From Zychaea mexicana (lineage: Eukaryota; Mucoromycota; Mucoromycetes; Mucorales; Lichtheimiaceae), in NCBI RefSeq assembly GCF_025766255.1, contig NW_026516734.1:1-64000 (forward strand): 64,000 nucleotides of DNA, in the 5' to 3' direction. The notes under the pieces were generated by a model. That model ran no database searches. It was given only the letters and a program-made list of their open reading frames with translations, and was not told the origin of the DNA. Below are positions 11,250 through 23,200 of the stretch, one piece after another. The translations under genes and the position numbers were made by a program. The stretch's first letter is position 1, and each line of letters opens with the position of its first letter.

Positions 11250-12378
11250 TCAAAGAGCTACTCGTAACCCTTTCTCACCCGTGCAACTCTGGGTTGGAGA
11301 CCTTGACAATTGTTTTAACTCTTCACTTCCTCCTTCGATTTCCCTTCCCCTGGATGATATGCGCTGCGCCGTTTCGGAAGCCGAGTTGATTAATCCGCCG
11401 GCGGAGGCCAGTAACCGCCCAGTTGTTACACGAACAAGCTGATCATACCAAAGTGACGCGATAGGAAAGGCGTCGATTAATCCTAAGGGAAGAACGGATG
11501 AAAAGAACAGGTTCCTCGTTAACAAATATGAAAGCGACAGAAAAAAGGAAGCTACTATCTACTTGTTATGGTGATCAGAGCAATGGTAGCTACGTGCCTT
11601 GTGCTGTCCAGTGCTCTTCATGCCGTATAATTTTGATCAACTGCGGATTATCCTCAACCTCTTTAAATGATAGCGTAACTATAACGGGTAAATTGATCGT
11701 GACAAATGGAAGCACACGGGGGCACACCGTCTGGGTCAAGAACACTGTGCACGTTTGTTGTCCGTCAAAGCACACATTCGTGATCTTTGGCTCTGTTCGA
11801 TTCAGCATTTTCCATACGAGCAACACTCTATGATAAATTGGGGTTTACACGACAATGTTTTTGTTGGTTTTCTCTCTGCTTGTTTCCGAACTTAGCAGCA
11901 ACAATAATATTAATCGCCTCCTCTTCTTTTCCTTTAGCTTCATTTGTTTTACATACCGGCGTATGTTCTCAACACCTGAGGTTGATAAAATGGGAGATGA
12001 AAATTCAACATCCCCAAAATAGTAGTTTTTGAGGACCAAATTTTGATTCACAGTGTTAAATGAAAATAAGTTGGTGACGATGCCTAATAACGAGATACAT
12101 TTAATCATTGATCTACATATGTCATTAAAAATGTGCATGGTGCCGCTATAAGCAGTATCATAGCATAAGTACGTACATGTTATAATCTCGTCAATATAAT
12201 CGTTGTATATATCGATTTGTTGTTGATGATGCTGCTGCTGCTCTTGCGGGCCACATGGATCAACCGCCGTCGCTGTTGTATCGTCAATATTGTTATTGTT
12301 GTTGCTCGTGCTGCTGTTGTAGTAGCAATGTCCGTCGAATCCATCATCAGTGTTCATACAGTTTGCGTCGGTGTTCAT
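11250..12378 (-). CDS. SigF-like NTF2-like/SnoaL-type protein
   Basis: Four exons (12378-12177, 12083-11957, 11827-11598, 11482-11250) give 263 aa. After a low-complexity Asn/Gln-rich N-terminus, residues from about 65 read as an NTF2-like fold: LFSFNTVNQNLVLKNYYF, VEFSSPILSTSGVENIRR, a VFLTQTVCPRVLPF strand pair, and IIRHEEHWTAQG followed by IASLWYDQLVRVTTGRLL. This pattern matches fungal SigF-like NTF2-like proteins of unknown biochemical role, sometimes with a C-terminal membrane-associated helix. The third intron only keeps the frame if its donor is GC (GCACGT at 11597), giving HWTAQ-GLIDAF, a good family match; a GT donor two codons on breaks the frame. Another GC-AG intron occurs in the mannosidase gene, so this is plausible. 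The start ATG is the first in frame but is not certain. Confidence 0.7.
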
Positions 12379-12965
12379 CGTATTGCCTCAGCTCGACTCT
12401 TTCGTTTTCGTGAAGATAAAATAGTAGAAAATACCCGTTGATGATGAAGGGAAAGAAACGGACAAGAGGAAAAAGAAGGAGCAACAGAAGAAAAGAGAAA
12501 AGAGGGAATAAAGTTGGGTTAGCCGGAAAGTCAACAAAAAAGTAGACAATGTCGCACCAGAGGATCGGGACACGGGAAAGTGCGTTGTGCTGCAGTAGGC
12601 TTATGTCTGATACGCCATTATCTTTAATCACGCATAAAAATATGAAGAGTGGCATCGACCATACAGAACTGATGTACATAACAATAAGTACATAGAAAAA
12701 CCTGAAGCAGGATGATCCTTAGTATCCTTTTAGCACAACTGCTTTGATCAGCACAACCGTCATCGTTTTCATCCAACATGTGAAGAAAGTAAGAAATGCA
12801 CTGATAAATGATAAAGCATATTTACTGTTTATACTGTATAGCATACTGTACAAGGCCGAAATTCTTATTACAACCAAGGGTATGTGCTGACGTATGTACA
12901 GTATGGGTATGTATGATGTCATGTATGGGTGTGAAAGCAACAATGATTAGAAGAGATGAGGTCGC
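12379..12965. other. Intergenic between NTF2-like and K+ channel genes
   Basis: Purine-rich on the plus strand around 12450-12540. Open frames here overlap one another and have biased composition. No gene is supported. Confidence 0.5.
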
Positions 12966-15900
12966 TTAGGTTTGGCGTCTTTTTTTGCTGCTTCTGCTAC
13001 TACTACCAGTAGTAACTGCTATCGGCAAATACTTTGATATCTTTTTCTTGTTATGGCGTTGCTGCTGTACTGTTTCGTGCTGTGAGTTTGATGTCGAAGA
13101 AAGAAATGCTGGCGCTTGATAGCTGGTTTCCCCTGACACTGATGATTGTCGAGGTTCTAGTCGCTCGGTAGCGATTCTAGGAGGAGAGGCAGTAGCAGTG
13201 GAAGCCTACAAAAGGTAATGACGGCCAATGATAAGTATATGGGACCTATGGTGGATATAATGCTGCTCTGAGCGCAAAAGAACCTACCTCATGGCTCTCT
13301 CTTTTCCTTACTACTGTTGCACCGATGTGACCACTGAGCATCGTCTGCTTGTGTTGCCGCTCATCGGAGGAGGGTGAAGGACTCGCCAGCGGACTGCATG
13401 GATGCCTTGGCCGATTTATATCATCCTTGTCATAATAAGTGTTTCCTCGATCGGACGATAGAGTGTTTTCAGAACAAGACATGTTGAGCGAACCGTATCG
13501 CTCTCCTCCTCTTTTATTGCGTACTCCTTTATTTGCGATAAAGTTATCACCATTGTTGTTGCCCTTTGGCTTCTGGTCCATCATGCTATCACCAATTGCT
13601 CTACTAGTCGGCATACTCGATGACAGCGGCTGGTTGTGTAATGGTGAAGGCGCAGCAGAGTACATGTAGTCATATCTCGGTTGTTGAAAAATCTTGAGAG
13701 GATATGGTTTTTTGCTGACGCTTCGTCGTGGTGTTTTTATGGAGGAGGCTGTATCACGTGTAGCAGTAGATACAATGGGTAATGAAGAGTGCCTGGCTAG
13801 CTGCATTTGCTGAAGAGGGGATGAGGGAATAGGCATCGTCATCTTTACCGAGCTATCACCAGTAGTAGCAATACTGTCATTTGCCCCCTGGTGATACTTG
13901 ATTTCACCGCGACCATATGTAGAGCCTTTATCACTCGCAGGAGGCAATAGTCGTTTCTGTTGCTGAGTTCCCGTTGGTACAGTGCGCGCGTTATCTTCAT
14001 CTTCGGCTGCCAGAGCTCGCCCAAACGAAGCATAATTTGACATTCCATCCAAATCTTCTGGAGATCCGGTCACCTCATCCGTATAAAATAATGTATCGGG
14101 ATCCTCGTTGTCATCCACAATCTGTAATTTCTCTATCAACACGTCACCACACAGGCTGATAAAGTACGCAGCTACTGCTATAGAAATGATGATGTACACC
14201 AGCCAGAATTCTTGCGCAAGCTGTGTTGAATTATATAAGAGAAGATTAGCGATTTTGCTGACCAAAATGTATAAACGTACAGATGAATACTAGCCTGCGC
14301 CTTTTTTACTTACTGCAGTTTGAGGTACAATATCACCAAATCCAATAGTCAACTGCGTAGCGAACGCAAAGTACAGTCCATCCAAGTAGGTCCAATCTTG
14401 TTCTAACAAACAAAATATGCCAGCTCCTCCAAACCAACAAATGATAAGAATAACACCCATCCGCACTACGCCTGACTTTGTGATTACTTGCACGAGTATT
14501 TGACGATCCTTATTATTCAATATCCCGGTCATAGTGTAATTGCTAAATGTTGACATGTTGGACAGCGATCGAGGACGAGCAGACCCTGCGGTGGTTCGTC
14601 GTCGAAGAAGAGGTTGTGTTACCTGGTCACCGTTGTCATCATCATCGTGATTCGACCTTAAAACGTCGTAGCCGTTGTCATTGAGTGCTGCTGTTGGGGT
14701 ATCAGCACCTCCGCCTTCTCCTCCTAAAGGTGCTGTAGAGTATCTGCGAGAAACTGGCGCTGTGTGATCTGGATGTCTATTAAGCCATTTTTCACGTTGG
14801 TGCCGCGAGTAATCATGAAGGGATTCGACTCGCATCAAGTTGACCTTCATGATATCGGATGACGTCCCTGTGATCACTGCCCGAATCGATAAAAGCATAT
14901 AGCCAACAATACTGATACCCAAAACAGTGTAGAACAAGAAAAAGACGCGCCCTTCTGGTCTAGACGGTGTGATATCGCCATATCCTTGAGTAATGAATCC
15001 ATGTAAGCGATTAGAAGGTCAGCTTTCTTTATCCTTACATCCGAAAAGTTATACTTTACCAATTGTGGTGACAGCTGTCCAGCAAAATATCAAAGCTTCG
15101 CTATATGTCCAGTCCTCGAGACTCATATACACCAAAGCGCCAGTCATTATCAGGGAGCATACCATGATGCTTGGTAACACGAGACCCTTCAATACGATAG
15201 ATAGTTTGGAATATGGAAACGACAGGAGCCAGTCAACAGTAAAACCGAGCGCCGCCAAGAAATTCAAGATACCTGCGCAAAGGCAGCTCCAATATCCTCT
15301 CGAAAAGACATAGTACGTGCAGTTGTTCATGGGTGCATAAGATCGGCGAGTGAAGGTATAAACAGCCGATAAAGCAAGCAATCCTATTGTGTTTATAAAG
15401 GAGTAAATAATTTACAAAACAATGCTTAACTCGGAGTCCTTTTTTCTTTTGACTATCATGCATATACTTACCTTGCAGATACGCCGGCCATAAGCACCAC
15501 TTCGAGGCAAAATAGACACACATTCGCGTTCTTGCGATTAGTAATGTCCAAATCGCAAGTCCACAAACAATACTTGTGCATACGGCCAGTGTTTCCAGCA
15601 TGTTGATTGTAATGACGGGATCCTTATCGAAATTGTGGCCTGTGCCATCCCATCGTGCATGATCAACCACCCAACCTTTGACAGCTATACACAAGCACAC
15701 AATGATAAAAGCAACAATGAATATTGTAATGAAAAAGTCTATGGTAGTTTTATTATGATATGTGCTACTACCTGCTGCACGAACAAGTATAAAATTGCCG
15801 TATATCGAAGCAAACGTGGCAATACAGAAGGGTACCTCGGCAATACGATGCGCTCGCAAAGCTGTGTGTCGTTCCCGTTGCAGTCTCGACTTTGTGTCTT

Positions 15901-16249
15901 GAAACCATGTGGTGAAACGGGTACAAATGGAGATAACAGTGCTGGTGATGCCTTCCCATAAGGATGCTTCTTCCTCCCCTTCATCTTCTTCTTCCTGGTC
16001 CCAGTGCCAACGATCATGACTGAAAGCTGTGCGCATAGGCGGTCGTTGTGGAAAGGCGAAGTGAATAGCAGGTTGAGCGTCTCGGCTGTTGTTCCCGGAT
16101 GACACGATCACCTCATCTGTAGAAGAATATCCTGATGTGGATAGTGCGGGAGAAGAGTTGAGAGAGGAAGCATCATCATAATAAACGTCGTCGCTCCGAG
16201 ATACGTTAGTAGTGCTGTCATCAATTTGATGGTCGACCGGTTGATGCAT
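12966..16249 (-). CDS. TOK-type outward-rectifying potassium channel
   Basis: Five exons (16249-15472, 15383-15060, 14984-14314, 14220-13288, 13205-12966) give 981 aa. The order is an acidic cytoplasmic N-terminus, four hydrophobic segments, then two pore units: TIGYGD at 366-371 (built across the intron at 14985-15059) and TIGFGD at 580-585. Each filter is flanked by membrane helices (SLEDWTYSEALIFCW before pore 1, LLEQDWTYLDGLYFAF before pore 2). Eight membrane segments with two pores is the fungal TOK1 architecture, a plasma-membrane K+ channel that releases K+ on depolarisation. A long, Ser/Pro/Gln-rich cytoplasmic tail of about 350 residues follows, longer than in yeast Tok1 (691 aa), and ends in basic residues. 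A loop of about 150 residues rich in Arg/Ser sits between the two pore units. All introns are GT-AG, 75-93 nt. Confidence 0.94.
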
Positions 16250-18402
16250 TGACAGGCAGTAGAAAAAGGCAAAGATAGCGTCTTGACAATATAATATTAG
16301 ACGGAGAAAAGGAAGAGAAAACGTAAAACAAGGGTTGATGGAGGTGAGGGGGGGATTGAAAGAAAAAGGCTAATCTGGATTTATTTTTGATCATGAAAGT
16401 AAGAAGCGCGTCGACGCGTTAATGACAATGATAATTGCGCGTTTTTTGCCAGAGGACAATAATCGAATCCGACAACAGGCTGTTGTGCTCACACTTTTCT
16501 TCTCATTACTTTCAGTGTACACCACAGAACCGGGTTAGGATGCTGCTGTTGCATTATAATTCTTATTTTTAACCTTTCTCTTATGACTCTAGTCCCCTGC
16601 TTTATAGTGTTCCCTCGTCAAAGTTATTTCTTGCTCCTTTTCGGACATCGCTAGATCCGCCAAGCATGATGATCGCCTGCGATTCTTGTACCACCTCTAA
16701 AAAATTTGCTCAAAAACTTGGTAATGGACTTTCTAAACAGTTAGAAAACGCATAGGCTGATAGCGACCACAGACTTTTGGTCTCACTTTGTTCGTATAAG
16801 TGAACGTGGCCGCTGTCAATAGCATAGCGTACAATGAATAATATGTTTTAAATGTTTACACTGCGTTGGAGTCACTATGTGATCCTCGCCATCTAGCTGT
16901 GGGTACCTGCAAATAGCAGGTCGACAAATCTGTTAAAGAGCTACTTTTGACTTTAGAGCTTGATAGTCAGAGACAGTAGCATCGACAGTGAGCATTACCT
17001 AGTCCAACAGCTGAACCGCTAAGCCTTAGTTTGGACCAATATTGAGGAGTTGCGCGACAAAACCTTCTCATAGTGGAAGGATAGCGGCGCTTCATGGTAC
17101 AATAGAATGTTTTTACGCCTGCCATATGAAGACTTAACTATCATCAACATTGAATATTAAACCTCCAATAACTCCCTCTTAGTCACTATGATTCTTATCC
17201 GTAACTAGTCAGGTGCTTCTTCCTGGTCGTCTCGTGTCTGCCAATTGATCATGATGATACGGTATAAATTTTGGTAAATGAGAAACGCTAGTAAATTGAC
17301 AAATAAATGCTATCACTCTATACCGTAATAATAAAGGATATCATATGTACCTACAGTATGCATCAGCCGCATCGTAATATGAAAAGCGAAAAAATCATCC
17401 GGTGATACAACATGCTATGCATTCATCAATTAAGCTTTCAAACAAGTACGTATATACAACCTAAATCGGCTTCGAACGCTGTAGTATGATTGTATATTTG
17501 ACCACTGGCCTAGTATTAATTGTCGCGTTTCCCGTAGCTAAAAACGTCGCTTCTTTATTTTAGTTCCATTGTTGAAGTTGCGGATGGAATGGATATACGA
17601 TTGGATAGTATGTATGTCAGTTTGCATCTGATGCGTATCCGTTAACGTCAAAATTTCAGACCCGAGAACAGATTGGATACTCGAATAGAAAAACCTAAGT
17701 ATACCTGTTCCAGTATATAACTTCCCGATTACCGCACAGCAAGGAAGCGGCAAGAATGCGATCAGCGAACCTTCATCAATCTCCTAGATATAAAAATATT
17801 ACTTTTCTAAATTATTGTCTTATTATTGCATATAATCATCTTTTTATTTATATAATATGGTAATGTGTTTGATTCAACAGAACTTATAGGTTTTGCTGAC
17901 TAGTATTGATAATACCACCTCTTACTAGTATCAATAGAACTATCTTTTTTTCTTGTGAGTAAGCCTTTCAAACTTGTACTTTGAAACTGAAGTTTAAATT
18001 AGCTATCTGCAGTGTTGTTCAAAACAAGGAGCTTAAACATCGAAGTATTTGTTTTTCAATCTTATGCTGTTGCCATCATGCTACAGGTCTCTGTAACTTA
18101 GTAAGTAATTGATGACATTTTGGGTTCAATTCTGTTTCTGACAACAAACATAAGGCACCGATCAAATCTTCGTCGTGCATTTGTATACATGATTGATTAT
18201 CTAAATACTATAAAATGTATAATTTGACAGAAAAAACAGTGATAGTTAGTTTGTGGATATGGTGGGTTATCTGTTTGATGTAGTGGTGGCAACAGCATTG
18301 AATCGGAGACTGGAACTGGCCGGTGACCGCGGGCTTGGGTGGCAAATCCGGCTATATTGGCGAAAGAAAGTGAACTCATAGATCCTCCTTTTCGAATCTA
18401 AC
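16250..18402. other. Gene-free stretch with a dispersed repeat
   Basis: No open frame with recognisable content on either strand. Contains the TOK promoter side and the dispersed repeat at about 16950-17215. The rest, about 17215-18400, is AT-rich, and the last part lies upstream of RPS26. Confidence 0.5.
16950..17215 (+). repeat. Dispersed repeat, copy A
   Basis: Diverged from but clearly related to 63265-63500 in the same orientation. Shared blocks include TTGATAGTCAGAGAC at the left end and CCTCCAATA-CTCCCTCTT near the right end, with scattered matches between. No coding content was found, so it is probably an old, decayed mobile element. Confidence 0.6.
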
Positions 18403-19248
18403 ATGGTACGTAAAAGGGACCCATCCATCCAACCGATCATCATGACGATAGCGTATCCATCCATCGACAAACACACGACACGATATCCATTGAGCAAAAG
18501 AGAAAAAGACTGAAGTTATTTTTTTGACGAAGCAACATATCCAACCTATTTCAACCCTATCTTTTGCTCAACAACGGTGGATGCGCTATCAAAATTTAAA
18601 AAACCCAGGAAATGCTCACATTTTCACGAATTTATATAGACCTGCAAGAGAAGAAACAACGGACGCAACAAGCACGGTCGCGGCCACAACAAGTTCGTTC
18701 GCTGCATTAACTGCTCCCGCTGTGTCCCCAAGGTAAATTCACTTTCGACATTTGGAAGACAATTGCAGGAAACAATTCATGTGCTCGAGGAGAAAAGCAT
18801 CTGTAACCAAACTTTGTGCTTTTCAAATATCATAGGACAAGGCTATCAAGCGCTTCAACGTCCGTAACATGGTCGAAGCTGCTGCCGTCCGTGATCTTCA
18901 GGAGGCTTCCGTCTATGAGGGTAAGAATTGATTCTTTTTTTTGTGTGTAGTCAGGCGTATTTTATCCTTCACTAACATTTTGTTATTATCAATTTTTGCA
19001 GAATACGCCATTCCCAAGTTGTATGTGAAGCTCCACTACTGCGTCTCGTGCGCCATTCACGCCAGAGTTGTCCGTGTCCGCTCGGTTGTTAACCGTCGTA
19101 TCCGTACTCCTCCCCCAAGATTCCGTTTCGCCAAGGTAATTGACAGAACCAACTATTGAAAAAATTATTCGTAGGGAAATACAAATTGACTTGATAACTG
19201 ACTCTTTCTGTAATATGCATTCATTTTGGAAACGTGTAGAAGGCCTAA
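18403..19248 (+). CDS. RPS26: 40S ribosomal protein S26 (eS26)
   Basis: Five exons: 18403-18405, 18640-18732, 18836-18920, 19002-19135 and 19240-19248, 107 aa. The first exon is just the ATG, followed at once by donor GTACGT; joining it to the acceptor at 18639 gives [17 protein letters not shown], the family N-terminus. Zinc-binding cysteines appear in [11 protein letters not shown] and LHYCVSC. The conserved block [19 protein letters not shown] and the RTPPPRFRF tail are present. The last exon encodes only KA and the stop. eS26 sits at the mRNA exit channel of the small subunit. The C-terminus is shorter than in yeast or animals (115-119 aa), so the last junction deserves RNA support. The gene lies alone on the plus strand with about 1 kb of empty sequence behind it. 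Confidence 0.93.
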
Positions 19249-20299
19249 ATATCTTGGAATGTGTGAACGTTCTTGTGGTCCGTCTCTTTTGACGAATGTT
19301 ACTTTTTGTTGGAAAACAAATAAATTCCATAAAAAACACTAAATTGGAGTACTTGTTATCATGATAAATGTTGTTGATTGGAGAAGACTATAGTGAGGGA
19401 AGTGAAGATGAATGTTGATGTGTAGGGAGGTGGGTAAGTTAGGCGAGTGTGTGCGTGTGTGTAAAGAAGTCCATCGAATAGGCGTGTCCATACCTATACA
19501 TGTTCCCTGACAGATGAGTAGTACGGGGTTGTTTTGTGAGGGCGCATATTGTAGAAGCATCTGCGTGAGTAGGAGACCGAAATTGCCTTTTGTATTATAC
19601 ATGAGTAAAGTGAGCGTGCGACCTCACCGCCATGTTGATTGTCATTTTCGCATAAAGATCCCTAAATTTCGCTACAGTCGATAACATCCGAAAAGCTCAC
19701 TATGTATTACCCGCGTGTATACGCATCAGGTACACCAGTACTTTAGTTGAGTCAATATGCATGTTGAGATCAGCTGCTATCCATGATCAAGTATACACAC
19801 ATTAGCAAAAACAAAATCCTGTGTTGGTCAATATGTGTAATGAACAGATCAAGAACCCGCTTTTCCTTTGTAGTACAGATACACAAACTCTCTTACACAC
19901 TGTTACTGGTGTACGTAGCGGTAAGTAATATAAGAATTGACGGCACTGTTTACTGCAATGTATTTTGTGCAGGATAAACAATTCCTCCAATGACTTTGAT
20001 ACAATGGCATGGAAACTAGCAAATCAACGGTAACTGTACCGTACTGCCAGCAACAAACGTTATCTGATAATCGTCGTTAAGCCGCCGGCAATAAGTGAGA
20101 TCAGTCGGAGCCAATCTCACCCTACTTGTGCACCCACGTCTCCAAACCCCACCCCCACCCCCACTACCACTGACCCACCAGCTCACCCACAACCTCTCAC
20201 ACGCACACATAAATTTTTTCCCCTCTATCGTGCATAATAACTGCCTTTCTCTCCAACTCTCACATTACTCAAAAAAAAAGTCTACTACTCTGGGAGAAA
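19249..20299. other. Intergenic between RPS26 and mannosidase
   Basis: Contains the RPS26 3' end and the mannosidase promoter; C-rich repeats (CCACCCCCACC-like) at about 20140-20190. No gene is supported. Confidence 0.5.
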
Positions 20300-23200
20300 A
20301 TGAACGATCCGCGTCACTTTGATTCGCGGTACCGAGGCCCTGAGGCTCTAGAAACACCAAAATTGATTCGCAGTATCACGGTCGATCGTTGTAGCAACTT
20401 TACTAGCGGTGGTGCAAATGGGAACGACATTAATCTGTTGTCACAGTTATACAAAGCGCGAACAAATTCGGGTACGAGCGACACAATCAATTTTATATTT
20501 TATAAGGGCCACACACACATACACATTCACTCTCGACCCACCTCATGTTGCTTCCTGTTCCTCCCTTCATTAGCAACGCGTATACTCTCTTCAAATTAAG
20601 ATCTAGTAATAACCTCTCTGCTTCCATATGGTTGGCTTGTTTCCTACTCTTTTTTTAGAGGAGTTCATTTCGTTGCTAGTTTACAGTGTTCCTGATCTTC
20701 GACGGATCCCGTTTGACGAAGCAGTCCAGCAGGAGTTCCGACCAACGCGACTGGGTGAATGGTTCGGCCCATCGTGGGTAAGATGTCATGTGACAAGCTT
20801 ATATTTGTGATTGGTGATACATACAATACCTAATATGCGTGATCTACTAAACACGTTCATATATCACCTGTGGAAAAAAGTCTACGCATTGGTTTCATGT
20901 TCAACTCCGTATTCCGAACGAATTCGCGGGTGAAGAAGTTCATTTCATTTGGAATGCTGACAACGAAGCTCTGATATGGAGTATCGATGGACTACCATTA
21001 CAAGGTCTTACAGGAGGAGGTATGTAAACGGAGAAGTGAATGTATCTTGCTCTTGTCAACATTTTATAAAGTAACAAAAGAGAGTGACTCTGAAGTCAAT
21101 GGATCCCAATTGGTCGGGGTAGAAAAAAATGACAACTAACGTGCTTCTTTGTGGTATGATTAGCGGGCAGTGATGCACGACACGAGTATATCCTTACAAC
21201 AAATGCACAAGGAGGAGAGATAATCCAATTCTATATTGAAATGGCATGTAATGGCATGTTTGGCGCCGGGAACGGTTTAATTGGTCCACCGGACCCAAAC
21301 CGGTTCTTCAACCTAAATGAATTGGTATGTAGCCTGATTAATTATTAACAGTCAAGGGAACCTTGTTGTTGTTATTACGTGTTTATTGGGACTTTTGTGG
21401 AGACAAGCAGCAACATGCGCTGACTAAACATTATGTCAGGATCTTGCTGTGCCAAACCGACGTGCGTGGGATCTACTGTATGACTTCCAAATCATTCTTG
21501 GTATGGCGAGAGATCTTCCGCCGGATTCACTCAGGGCTGCACAAGCGTTGTACACGGCAAACAAAATTGTAAACACTTTCCATCCTGGGAGCGACGAGAG
21601 CATTGAAGAATGTCTGCGGATTGCAAGCAAGTTTCTGAGTGCCAAGAATGGCGATTCTCAACATGACATTATTGCGCTAGGCCATTGTCACATTGGTATG
21701 GAAGTTTGGGAAACATAAACTTAGATTAATGGAGGTTTCTTTTTTTGAGTGTGGGGTGGGCAAGGGAAACATCTATTTTCGTATATGGAATGTTGAGGAT
21801 GATGATGGTTAGTGGTGACAAAAAGAAAGAAAGGAAAAAGATGCCAACCTTTTTTGAACTGACCTAGTGATTATTATTAGATACTGGATGGCTTTGGCCG
21901 TTTGAGGAGACAATCCGTAAAGCTGCAAGAAGCTGGTCTTCTCAGATAGATCTGATGGATCGTTACCCAGAGTACAAGTTTATTTGTTCCCAGGCACAGC
22001 AATACGAATGGGTCAAGGACAATTATCCCCCGCTGTGGGATCGCATTAAGGAAAAGATTTCAATGGGTCAGTTTATGCCCACGGGTGGGGTAAGTTGCTT
22101 TTTCAAAGTCATACGTTTATTGATCCTATCGATAGGGGGATTTACTAACTATGTGGTGACGATTCATAGACTTGGATTGAGATGGATACTAATATGCCAA
22201 GTGGAGAATCACTTTGCCGTCAGTTCTTACTCGGGTAAAGTTTATTGGCAATAAGGTGATAATACAGGGACCTAATATAGAAGCTGATGCCATACTTTGG
22301 TATTTCTCTTTTTCGAATAAGTCAACGGTTTTATGAAGAACATTTCGGCAAACGATGCAAGATATTTTGGCTTCCAGACTCGTTTGGTTATGCATCACAG
22401 GTAACTCAATAGACACTTCCTGTACTATACTGTTTCATGGCAATGGTGCTCAATTGCATTTTACCTACTTTTCTATAATAGCTTCCACAATTGATGCATC
22501 TTGCCGATATGAAGTACTTTTTCACTCAGAAGCTTTCGTGGAACAATGTTAACAAAGTAAGTGTAACATATGTAGTCGAAGTGGGAATACAAGTTTGTGA
22601 CACCCCATTGGCCAAATTATAGTTCCCATTTACTACGTTTTGGTGGGTCGGTTTGGATGGCACCAAGGCACTTACACATATGGCGCCGTCGGAAACCTAT
22701 AATGCCCAATGTACTCCCGAGGAACTTATTCGAACGTAAGTCTGGAGAAAAAGCGGGAAGGTGGAAGGGAGATAAAATCAGGATAAAAGACTTTCGAGGA
22801 CAGCCAAAAAAGGGATTCTGGAAATGTAAAATGTCAATTCTCACACTCCTGTACATATAGAGTCCGCAACCATCGCGACAAAGAATATTCTAATACCAGT
22901 CTGTTGGTTTATGGCAATGGAGACGGAGGAGGAGGACCACTGGCAAGCATGATTGAGCGGCTGAGAAGAATGAAGAATGTCGTAAGTGTTGATGTGCAAA
23001 GAGAAGAATATAAGGATAGGAAGAAGGTGGGCTGAATGTGCTTGTGCGGCGTGTGGGGGAGTATCGTAACACACTGTTGCTATTTAATTTAACTCTATGT
23101 GCGACTTTAATGAAAGGACGGATTACCCAAAGTCGAAATGGGGGCTCCAAGCGACTTTTATGAAAAACTTGAAAGAGAAACACCGGTATTGGCAACTTGG

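Noticed and set aside
12347..12679. 110-codon minus-strand ORF rich in Leu and Phe
   Set aside because: Biased purine/pyrimidine tract, overlaps the NTF2-like start and other frames, no family.
18524..18736. TTG-started ORF MTKQHIQ... as the RPS26 start
   Set aside because: It is in a different frame from the RPS26 exons; the ATG at 18403 with the 234-bp intron gives the true N-terminus.
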